Below, piece after piece: positions 51,701-58,310 of a stretch of DNA of 64,000 nucleotides (positions are counted from its first letter, which is position 1; every line of letters begins with the position of its first letter). The DNA lies in NCBI GenBank assembly GCA_017744365.1, contig JAGIBL010000001.1:1175416-1239415 (forward strand). Direction: 5' to 3'. The notes beneath the pieces are model-generated. The model did no database searches, was not told where the DNA came from, and worked only from the letters and a program-made list of their open reading frames with translations. A program made the translations under genes and the position numbers. This stretch comes from Nocardioidaceae bacterium. Its GTDB lineage: Bacteria > Actinomycetota > Actinomycetes > Propionibacteriales > Nocardioidaceae.

Positions 51701-52605
51701 CCTCGCTGCTCGCCGTCGACGGACTCGCGGTCCGCTACGGCCACCAGCTCGCGCTGCGCGACTTCTCCCTCGACCTCGACCCGGCGCTCGGCAGCGTCGC
51801 GGTGGTCGGCGAGAGCGGCTCGGGCAAGACCTCGCTGGCCCGGGCGCTGCTCGGGCTGGTCCGCCCGGCCGAGGGCACCATCGCCTTCCAGGGCAAGGAC
51901 ATCGCCGGGCTCCGCGGTGGCGCGGCCCGGGAGTGGCGGCGCCGGGTGCAGCCGGTCTTCCAGGACGGCCAGGAGGCTCTGGACCCGCGCCGCACCGTCG
52001 AGTCCGCCCTGCGCGAGGCGCTCCGGGTCGGTGGGCTCACCGGCGCCCGGGTGCCCGCCCGGATCGAGGAGCTGCTCGCATCCGTCGAGCTGGATCCCCG
52101 GCTGGCCACCCGCCGGCCGCACGAGCTCTCCGGCGGGCAGCGCCAGCGGGTGGCGATCGCCCGGGCGCTGGCGGTCGGGCCCGAGCTGCTCGTCCTCGAC
52201 GAGCCGACCAGCGCGCTCGACGTGACCGTGCAGGCCCGGATCATCGCGCTGCTGGAGCGGATCAAGGAGACCCAGGGCGTCCAGCTGATGCTCATCACGC
52301 ACAGCATCGCGCTCGCCGACCGGCTCACCGAGCGGACGGTGGTGCTGTTCAACGGCCGCGAGGTCGAGTCCGGGACCACCACCGAGGTGCTGCGCTCGCC
52401 CCGGCACCCGTACACGGCCAGGCTGATCGCCTCGACCCCCACGCTGTGGGGTGCCCTGCCCGCGCCCGGGACCCAGCCCTCGGCCTCAGCAGCCACCTCC
52501 GGCTGCGCCTACCAGACCCGCTGCCCCCGCGCCGACGACGACTGCGCCGTCGTCCCCCTCCTCACCGGCCTCCACGGCGCCGCCTGCCACCACCCCCTGC
52601 GCTGA
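51697..52605 (+). CDS. ABC transporter ATP-binding protein, DppF/OppF type
   Basis: A 302-residue ATPase: Walker A GESGSGKTSLAR, signature ELSGGQRQRVAIARAL, Walker B LLVLDEPTSALDVTVQ. The C-terminal oligopeptide tail carries Cys-rich GCAYQTRCPRADDDCAVVP...AACHH, which in this family binds a [4Fe-4S] cluster. Last gene of the seven-gene operon and convergent with the TrkA-N gene, 6 bp away. Confidence 0.94.
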   Translation: MTSLLAVDGLAVRYGHQLALRDFSLDLDPALGSVAVVGESGSGKTSLARALLGLVRPAEGTIAFQGKDIAGLRGGAAREWRRRVQPVFQDGQEALDPRRTVESALREALRVGGLTGARVPARIEELLASVELDPRLATRRPHELSGGQRQRVAIARALAVGPELLVLDEPTSALDVTVQARIIALLERIKETQGVQLMLITHSIALADRLTERTVVLFNGREVESGTTTEVLRSPRHPYTARLIASTPTLWGALPAPGTQPSASAATSGCAYQTRCPRADDDCAVVPLLTGLHGAACHHPLR

Positions 52606-52611
52606 CTCGGG

Positions 52612-53928
52612 TCAGCGGTGGCAGCACTCCTGGCGCGGGGAGACCGGGACGGGCTCGAGGGTACGGGGCTCGAACTCGGCGTAGATGGTGCTCGAGTCGG
52701 CGATGATCGCGCGCGGGCGCCGGCCGCGGAACTCCGCGACGACATGGCCGGCGGCGATCGCGGTGACGTCCCGGGTGACCCCCAGGGGCAGCAGCGAGCG
52801 GGTCTCGCCGATCGCCTCCTGCTCCCCCGCGCGCAGCACCACCCGGGTCTCCGGCGAGACGGCCGAGGCGGCGACCGCGACCGCGATGTTGTCCAGGTCG
52901 TTCGAGCCGACCGCGGCCAGGGCGCGGCAGCGCCCGATCTCCAGCCGTTCCAGCACGCCCCGGTCGGCGCCGTGGCCGACGATCACCGGGATGCCCAGCC
53001 GGCGGGCCAGCGGCAGCAGCGGCGCACTGCCGTCGCGCTCGACCCCGACGACCGGGACGCCGTGCCGGCGCAGGGTCAGGCAGAGCCGGATGCCCACCTG
53101 GCCCAGCCCGACCACGATCACGTGCCCTCGGCGCGGGACCGCGCGGCGGCCCAGGATGCCGACCAGGGGCGGCGAGACCAGCCGCTCCACCACGCCGGCG
53201 GTGAACAGCGCCGCGAACAGGATGGTGAGCAGCATCGCCGTGCCCGAGAAGACCGAGTACGCCGTGCCGGCATGGTCGGCCGCCGGCCCCACCGTCGCGA
53301 CCACGCGGGCGGCGTCGACGTACGACTCGGGCAGGCCGCGGTGCTCGATGACCAGCAGCCAGGTCAGGTCGAGCAGCAGCGCCCCGAGCAGGCCGAGGAG
53401 ACCGAGGGTCATCAGCCGGCTGCCGGGATCCTGGTGCCGCAGGTCGGGCAGCCGGCCCGCGAACCGGCTGCGCACGGTCCGCCCGGACGGCAGCGTGTCC
53501 AACCAGGAGAGCCGGCCCTCCTTCTTCACCACGTACGACGGGCCGGCGGCGTCGGCAAGACCGGCCACCACCCCGGCCTCGAGGCAGGGGCCGACCAGGC
53601 TGGGCGCGGCCAGCACCGCGGGTGAGATGACCGAGGCCTGCGGCAGCAGCCGGCGCAGCTGCTCGGCGATGGTCCGGTCGAAGATCGTCACGACCAGGGG
53701 CAGCTCGGGGTCCAGGTGCGCGACCGCGAGCGCGTACCGCAGCGCCGCCACGTCGTCGTGGAACAGGATGGCCACCGCGGTCGCCCCGGCGGCGAGAGCG
53801 CCGCGGATCTCCGCGTCCGAGGGAGCGGTCAGGTGCGCGACCCGGCCGGTGTCACCGGCCAGCGTGGCGCAGACGCGCCGGGCCACGGCGGTCTCGCCGA
53901 TGACCAGGTAGCCCTCACTCCGCTTCAT
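52612..53928 (-). CDS. Membrane protein with two TrkA-N (RCK) NAD-binding domains
   Basis: A 438-residue protein. Residues 1-140 are a degenerate Rossmann domain (GYLVIGETAVARRVCATLAGD). Two hydrophobic segments at about 172-192 and 230-250 follow, then RGHVIVVGLGQVGIRLCLTLRRHGVPVVGVERD, a clean TrkA-N domain, and a closing part. This layout resembles ion-conducting or K+-sensing proteins, but no TVGYG selectivity filter is visible, only VATVGPAAD between the two hydrophobic segments. It is probably a K+-related or CASTOR-like channel of a diverged type; uncertain. ATG 53928. Confidence 0.75.
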   Translation of the reverse strand: MKRSEGYLVIGETAVARRVCATLAGDTGRVAHLTAPSDAEIRGALAAGATAVAILFHDDVAALRYALAVAHLDPELPLVVTIFDRTIAEQLRRLLPQASVISPAVLAAPSLVGPCLEAGVVAGLADAAGPSYVVKKEGRLSWLDTLPSGRTVRSRFAGRLPDLRHQDPGSRLMTLGLLGLLGALLLDLTWLLVIEHRGLPESYVDAARVVATVGPAADHAGTAYSVFSGTAMLLTILFAALFTAGVVERLVSPPLVGILGRRAVPRRGHVIVVGLGQVGIRLCLTLRRHGVPVVGVERDGSAPLLPLARRLGIPVIVGHGADRGVLERLEIGRCRALAAVGSNDLDNIAVAVAASAVSPETRVVLRAGEQEAIGETRSLLPLGVTRDVTAIAAGHVVAEFRGRRPRAIIADSSTIYAEFEPRTLEPVPVSPRQECCHR

Positions 53929-53960
53929 CCGGTGAGGCTAGGAGCCGGGAACGCACCGAC

Positions 53961-54013
53961 GCCTTGTGCGATCTGGACAGACGAACAGCTCGAATGTCCG
54001 GACCGCACAAGGC
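53961..54013. other. Long hairpin between the SRPBCC operon and the TrkA-N gene
   Basis: Arms GCCTTGTGCG (53961-53970) and CGCACAAGGC (54004-54013) are perfect complements over 10 bp. A second 5-bp pairing, GGACA (53975-53979) and TGTCC (53995-53999), lies inside, separated by a symmetric 4-nt internal loop; the apical loop is 15 nt. It lies downstream of the minus-strand SRPBCC operon and upstream of the minus-strand TrkA-N gene. No U-tract follows on either strand, so a regulatory hairpin or bidirectional protein site is as likely as a terminator. Confidence 0.5.
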
Positions 54014-54025
54014 GCCGACGGGGGG

Positions 54026-54469
54026 TCAGTCCCAGCTGGTGACCTTGACGTCGTCCGGGGACGGACGGCCGGTCCCGGTCTCGACGAGCTCCTTGAGGCT
54101 CAGCAGGTAGGTGCCCCACTTGGTGCTGCAGTGGTGCATGAACTCGACCGGCTCGGCCCAGCCACGGTGGGTGAACAGGATGGTCGTCCACTCGCCGTCC
54201 TGGCGCAGGTCCCACTCGACGTGGGTGCCGACCCACTCCTCCGGGCCGTCGGCCACCTTCCAGAGCACCCGCTTGCCGGGCACGCTCTCGACCACCTCCA
54301 TGTCGAAGCCGCCGGGCGGGAACCGGAAGGCGATCGTCCCGCCGACCTCCGTGCTCCCGGTCGTGTCGTTCGTCCACCAGCCGGCGAGGCCCGGGATCGT
54401 CGCGATCGCGTCGTACACCTTCTCCGGCGTGGGGGTCTTCACGCTCACGCTGTGCAGGATGTCCACCAT
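54026..54469 (-). CDS. SRPBCC (START/AHSA1-like) domain protein
   Basis: A 147-residue helix-grip protein: SVKTPTPEKVYDAIATIPGLAGWWTNDT, FDMEVVESVPGKRVLWKVADGP, and FTHRGWAEPVEFMHHCSTKWGTYLLSLK. Family members bind hydrophobic ligands. Its ATG overlaps the ArsR stop (TGATG), so it is the last gene of a three-gene minus-strand operon. Length is typical. Confidence 0.88.
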   Translation of the reverse strand: MVDILHSVSVKTPTPEKVYDAIATIPGLAGWWTNDTTGSTEVGGTIAFRFPPGGFDMEVVESVPGKRVLWKVADGPEEWVGTHVEWDLRQDGEWTTILFTHRGWAEPVEFMHHCSTKWGTYLLSLKELVETGTGRPSPDDVKVTSWD

Positions 54470-54852
54470 CAGTCCTTCTCCTTCTTCTTGTCGTCTGCTT
54501 GCTTCTGGTCTGCTTGCTTCTGGTCTGCTTGCTTCTGGATCGACTCGGCCAGGGTCTTGATGCGCTGCAGCCGGGCATCCCAGGCGGAGCCGACCTCGTG
54601 CAGCTGCGCGACCGCACGGGCGAACTGGGCCTCGTCGAGGCGGTACTGCCGCTCGCGCCCGGACGGTGTCGCCGAGACCAGCCCGACCCGGTCGAGCACG
54701 ACCAGGTGCTTGGCCACGGCCTGCCGCGTCACCGGGAGCCGGTCGCTGAGCGTGGTCGCGGTCCCGTGCCCCTCGGCGAGCAGCAGGTCGAGCATCCGCC
54801 GCCGGGTCGGATCGCCGATGGCCGACCAGAGGGCGTCGTCCACGGGGCTCAC
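54469..54852 (-). CDS. ArsR family transcriptional regulator
   Basis: A 127-residue winged-HTH repressor: ALWSAIGDPTRRRMLDLLLAEGHGTATTLSDRLPVTRQAVAKHLVVLDRVGLVSATPSGRERQYRL. It has no Cys-based metal site, as in the ArsR branch linked to SRPBCC proteins. The C-terminal tail holds three perfect copies of QKQAD and ends in Lys-rich KKEKD. GTG 54852 overlaps the upstream SRPBCC stop (GTGA). It probably autoregulates through the twin palindromes at 55331-55392. Confidence 0.92.
   Translation of the reverse strand: MSPVDDALWSAIGDPTRRRMLDLLLAEGHGTATTLSDRLPVTRQAVAKHLVVLDRVGLVSATPSGRERQYRLDEAQFARAVAQLHEVGSAWDARLQRIKTLAESIQKQADQKQADQKQADDKKKEKD
54493..54537. repeat. Three perfect 15-bp tandem repeats inside the arsR gene
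   Basis: GTCTGCTTGCTTCTG is repeated three times without change, encoding QKQAD x3 (minus strand) in the regulator tail. Identical synonymous codons in all copies indicate recent slippage expansion rather than selection on the protein. Confidence 0.92.
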
Positions 54853-55316
54853 GGCCGCACGTCCAGCTTCTCGACGTACGGGGCGATCCGGCCGAGGTAG
54901 AAGTCCCAGCCGGACTCGTGGTCGCGGTACTGCTGCTCGAGCACGGCCGCCTCCCAGCCCATCTCGCGGAAGCCGCTCTCGGTCATCCGCAGCAGCGTCC
55001 CGCTCCCCCGTGGCTCGAGTGCGAAGGTGACCAGCAGCGAGTTCCCGGTCACCGGCTGCTCGCCGTGCGGGTGGGTCCACCGGAACGAGAAGGTGTGCGG
55101 CGGCTCGACCTCGAGGACGTCGAAAGCGACCACCAGCGGGCTGCCCTCCTCGCCGTGCTCGCCGAAGACGAGGTCGCCCCGCGCTCCCGGCCGGGCCTCG
55201 TAGTGCGCCTCGTCGGGCCACCACTCCTGGACGTGCTCGGGACTGCTGACCACGTCGAAGACGATCTCGGGGGCCGCCTCGACGTAGATCTCGCGCTCGA
55301 TCGTCGCGTACTCCAT
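54849..55316 (-). CDS. SRPBCC (AHSA1-like) domain protein, first gene of the operon
   Basis: A 155-residue helix-grip fold protein: MEYATIEREIYVEAAPEIVFDVVSSPEHVQEWWPDEA, with PPHTFSFRWTHP and a C-terminal helix YRDHESGWDFYLGRIAPYVEKL. AGGAG 7-8 nt upstream favours ATG 55316 over ATG 55331. The order SRPBCC, ArsR, SRPBCC on one transcript recurs in actinobacteria; function unknown. Confidence 0.88.
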   Translation of the reverse strand: MEYATIEREIYVEAAPEIVFDVVSSPEHVQEWWPDEAHYEARPGARGDLVFGEHGEEGSPLVVAFDVLEVEPPHTFSFRWTHPHGEQPVTGNSLLVTFALEPRGSGTLLRMTESGFREMGWEAAVLEQQYRDHESGWDFYLGRIAPYVEKLDVRP

Positions 55317-55330
55317 GACCACTCTCCTCA

Positions 55331-55392
55331 TGCAACGTTTGGTTGCAGATGACTCTAGGCGAGCTTGGAGAGATGCGCAACCCTTGGTTGCA
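55331..55392. promoter_or_regulatory. Twin operators upstream of the SRPBCC-ArsR-SRPBCC operon
   Basis: Two near-identical palindromes: GCAACGTTTGGTTGCA at 55332-55347 and GCAACCCTTGGTTGCA at 55377-55392, 14 of 16 positions alike, with starts 45 bp apart. Half-sites are GCAAC/GTTGC. They bracket the presumed promoter on the minus strand. The spacing, about four helical turns, suits cooperative ArsR dimers. Confidence 0.7.
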
Positions 55393-55513
55393 TCTAATCC
55401 TGCCGAACCTCTGTCACGCAGGGGAAATGTCGGTATCGTCGGCCGTGCGCGGCCACCAGGAGGGAAACGCCGGGAACGGTCGCGGGTCCCAGCAACGACT
55501 TGAGAAGGTTGAG

Positions 55514-56350
55514 ATGGACATTCCGGTTTACGACCTCAACGACGGCACCGAGCTTCCCGCACTCGGTTTCGGCACCACGGGCCTGCAGGGGGCGGACGGC
55601 CTCGAGGCGATCCTGGGCGCGGCCCAGGCCGGCTACCGCCTCCTCGACACCGCCGTGAACTACGGCAACGAGATGACCGTCGGCGAGGCGATCCGCCGCT
55701 CGGAGATCCCGCGCGCCGAGTTCCGGGTGACCAGCAAGATCCCCGGCCGTCACCACGCGTACGACGACGCGATCGTCTCCACGCACGAGTCGCTCGGCCG
55801 TCTCGGCCTGGAGAACATCGACCTGCACCTGATCCACTGGCCGAACCCCAAGCGGGACCAGTACACCGAGGCCTGGCGCGCGCTGGTCGACCTGCAGCGC
55901 GACGGCCTGGTGACCAGCATCGGCGTCTCCAACTTCACCGCCGAGCACCTCGACCGGATCATGGACAGCAGCGGCGTGGTGCCCGCGGTCAACCAGATCG
56001 AGATGCACCCGTACTTCCCGCAGGAGGAGCTGCGCGCGGTGCACGACTCGCTCGGCATCCGCACCGTGGCGTGGAGCCCGCTGGCCAAGGCCAAGGCGGT
56101 CTTCGAGGAGGAGCCGATCCGCGCGGCCGCCGAGGCGCACGGGGTCTCCCCCGCCCAGGTGGTGCTGCGCTGGCACTTCCAGCTCGGCGCGGTGCCGATC
56201 CCGAAGTCGACCCAGCCCGACCGCCAGCTGAGCAACGGCGACATCTTCGACTTCGAGCTCAGCGAGGACGAGGTGGCCGCGATCACCGGCCTGGGCCGCG
56301 AAGACGGACGGCTGTTCGACGGCGACCCGAACGAGCACTACGAGATGTGA
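55514..56350 (+). CDS. Aldo/keto reductase
   Basis: A 278-residue AKR5-like NADPH-dependent reductase. The barrel shows LPALGFGTTGLQ, GYRLLDTAVNYGNE (catalytic Asp and Tyr), TSKIPG (Lys), LHLIHWPNP (His), IGVSNF and PIPKSTQPDRQLSN (NADPH). All four catalytic residues are present. ATG 55514 follows GAGAAGG. It is divergent from the ArsR operon, and its promoter region includes the distal palindrome. An intrinsic terminator follows. Confidence 0.94.
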   Translation: MDIPVYDLNDGTELPALGFGTTGLQGADGLEAILGAAQAGYRLLDTAVNYGNEMTVGEAIRRSEIPRAEFRVTSKIPGRHHAYDDAIVSTHESLGRLGLENIDLHLIHWPNPKRDQYTEAWRALVDLQRDGLVTSIGVSNFTAEHLDRIMDSSGVVPAVNQIEMHPYFPQEELRAVHDSLGIRTVAWSPLAKAKAVFEEEPIRAAAEAHGVSPAQVVLRWHFQLGAVPIPKSTQPDRQLSNGDIFDFELSEDEVAAITGLGREDGRLFDGDPNEHYEM

Positions 56351-56372
56351 GTCGCGTACGTCGTACGACGCG

Positions 56373-56402
56373 GAAGGGCCTCCCGGACGGGGGGCCCTTC
56401 TT
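56373..56402 (+). terminator. Intrinsic terminator of the aldo/keto reductase gene
   Basis: GAAGGGCC (56373-56380) pairs with GGCCCTTC (56393-56400), with an added CCC/GGG pairing inside around GGAC. The hairpin is followed by TTG, so the U-tract is short. It lies 22 bp after the stop codon and ahead of the cyclophilin gene. Confidence 0.75.
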
Positions 56403-56417
56403 GCGTACTATCGCCCC

Positions 56418-57110
56418 GTGATCCGCACCCTCACCGTCGCCCTCGTCCTCCCGCTCGCGCTCGTCGCAGGCTGCGGCTCCTCGGGCGGCGGCACCAACGC
56501 CGAGACCGGTCCGTGCACGTACGTCGGCACCAGCGCCGAGGCCGCGAAGAAGGTCGACAAGCCCTCCTCGACGCCCGACCCGAAGGCGCCGACCACGGTC
56601 ACGATCAGCACCAGCCAGGGCGACATCCCGGTCACCCTGGACCCCGGCAAGGCGCCGTGCACGGTGAACTCGTTCCTGTCGCTGGCCCAGCAGGGCTACT
56701 TCGACGACACCCAGTGCCACCGGCTCACCACGCAGGGCGCGTTCGTGCTGCAGTGCGGCGACCCGAGCGGCACCGGGCAGGGCGGTCCGGGCTACGCCTT
56801 CGACGACGAGCTGATCCCGAACGACCCGCGGCTGCAGCCGTGCGGGTCGGTGAACGGGAAGACCTGGTGCACCTACAACGCCGGGACCGTGGCGATGGCC
56901 AACAGCGGCTCGGACACCAACGGCTCGCAGTTCTTCCTGGTCTACGGCAACTCGACCTTCGAGCCGAACTACACGGTCTTCGGGCGCTTCGACGCGGCCG
57001 GCCTCAAGGTCATCAAGGACATCGCCGCCGCCGGCATCGGCACCCCGAACGGGATGGGGCCGGGCGACGGCACCCCGAAGAACCCGGTGACGATCACGTC
57101 AGTCAAGTGA
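56418..57110 (+). CDS. Secreted lipoprotein cyclophilin-type peptidyl-prolyl isomerase
   Basis: A 230-residue lipoprotein: lipobox LVAGC with Cys19, then a Ser/Gly-rich linker, then a cyclophilin barrel: TISTSQGDIPVTLDPGKAPCTVNSF, YFDDTQCHRLTTQGAFVLQCGDPSGTGQGGPGY, and MANSGSDTNGSQFFLVYG. The active-site Arg is R at CHRL; Phe at SQFF is kept. An insertion with two Cys is typical of the actinobacterial secreted type. GTG 56418. Role: folding of exported proteins. Confidence 0.93.
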   Translation: MIRTLTVALVLPLALVAGCGSSGGGTNAETGPCTYVGTSAEAAKKVDKPSSTPDPKAPTTVTISTSQGDIPVTLDPGKAPCTVNSFLSLAQQGYFDDTQCHRLTTQGAFVLQCGDPSGTGQGGPGYAFDDELIPNDPRLQPCGSVNGKTWCTYNAGTVAMANSGSDTNGSQFFLVYGNSTFEPNYTVFGRFDAAGLKVIKDIAAAGIGTPNGMGPGDGTPKNPVTITSVK

Positions 57111-57116
57111 GCCGGC

Positions 57117-57557
57117 CTACCCCAGCCCCATCTCGACCGGGCTCGGCAGCGCGACCGTCCGGCTGACGGTGCAGATCCGGTCGCGGGACTTCGCGATCGC
57201 GTCCGGCAGCACCGCCCGCGCGGCATCCCCGGCCTCGCCCTCGGGGAAGGTGATGTCGAAGGTCACCCGCAGGTTCGTCATGTGGTTGCCGTTCTCGTCG
57301 CGCACCTTGTCGCCCTGGACGTGCACGTCGAAGGACTCCGCCACCGCGCGCTTGCGGGTGATGTACTCGACGTCGATCGCGGTGCACCCGGCGATCGCGG
57401 CCAGCAACAGCTCGACCGGGGTGAAGTCCGGGTCGTCGCCCTCGCCGATCGGGAGGACGCCCCCGCGCCGGTTGGTCGCCTTGTAGCGTGCGTCGCCGAT
57501 CTTGGTCAGCTCGACGGAGCGCAGGGTCGGTTGCCGGGTCTCGGGCGCGTCGGTCAT
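57117..57557 (-). CDS. OsmC family peroxiredoxin-like protein
   Basis: A 146-residue OsmC-like protein: TPVELLLAAIAGCTAIDVEYITRK holds one of the reactive Cys positions; the second is expected in the SRDRICTVSRTV segment. The protein reduces organic hydroperoxides. ATG 57557 is used, with a GTG six nucleotides earlier as alternative. Convergent with the cyclophilin gene, 6 bp apart. Confidence 0.88.
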   Translation of the reverse strand: MTDAPETRQPTLRSVELTKIGDARYKATNRRGGVLPIGEGDDPDFTPVELLLAAIAGCTAIDVEYITRKRAVAESFDVHVQGDKVRDENGNHMTNLRVTFDITFPEGEAGDAARAVLPDAIAKSRDRICTVSRTVALPSPVEMGLG

Positions 57558-57580
57558 GGGCACAGCGTGCCACGGACTCC

Positions 57581-58249
57581 TCAGCAGCCCGGGAACAGCC
57601 GGTTCTCGACGACGTCCGGGTACTTCGCGGGCAGCTCGTCCTCGAGGACGTTGTCCGCGACTTCGGTGCGGTCGCCGCGGGTGAGGTAGTTCCCGTCCAC
57701 CTCGTACGCCGTGCGGTACACGTCCCAGGCCGCGACGATGCCGACCGGCTGGTGGGCGACCGCCTCGGTGACGGTGAAGCCGTGCCGGGTGCAGTCGGCG
57801 GAGACGTGCTCGGTGGGAGCGTCGGCGGCGAGGAACGGGATGACGGGCTTCCCGTCGATGGTGAGCTCGTCGACGCGGCCGGGGGTGATCGCGAACAGCC
57901 GCACCTCGAACCCTCCACGCGGGTGGTCGGAGCGCAGCAGGAACACGTGCGAGTCACCATGGCCGACGCCGAGGTCGCGCAGGCTGTCCGGGACCGGGTC
58001 GTAGCCGCCGGCCAGCACGAGGGCGAACGACCGGTCCGCGACGACCCGCAGCGCGGCTCCGCACTCGCCACGGGGACCGGTCAGCTGGACGTCCTCGTCC
58101 GTGCCGTTCCCGTCGAGGTCCGCCTTGATCGACCGCAGCACCGGGAGATCCCCGAGGCACGGACCGTCCGGCTGTGTCGCGGGCGTGTCCGCGTCACCGC
58201 ACCCGGCGGCCAGCGCAGCGAGCAGGACGATCAGCACCGAGAGCCTCAT
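57581..58249 (-). CDS. Lipoprotein of unknown function
   Basis: A 222-residue lipoprotein. The signal with lipobox LAAGC gives Cys17. The mature part includes KADLDGNGTDEDVQL, an FG-GAP-like Asp-rich Ca2+-type motif seen in VCBS-type lipoproteins, then several aromatic strands. No enzyme motif. ATG 58249 fits a normal signal; upstream extension to 58288 only adds Arg-rich sequence. Divergent from pepN. Confidence 0.78.
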   Translation of the reverse strand: MRLSVLIVLLAALAAGCGDADTPATQPDGPCLGDLPVLRSIKADLDGNGTDEDVQLTGPRGECGAALRVVADRSFALVLAGGYDPVPDSLRDLGVGHGDSHVFLLRSDHPRGGFEVRLFAITPGRVDELTIDGKPVIPFLAADAPTEHVSADCTRHGFTVTEAVAHQPVGIVAAWDVYRTAYEVDGNYLTRGDRTEVADNVLEDELPAKYPDVVENRLFPGC

Positions 58250-58310
58250 GCCCCTCGGACGCACCCCGGCCCGGCTCCGTTCCCGCATCCCTCGACCCTA
58301 GAGTGTTCAG

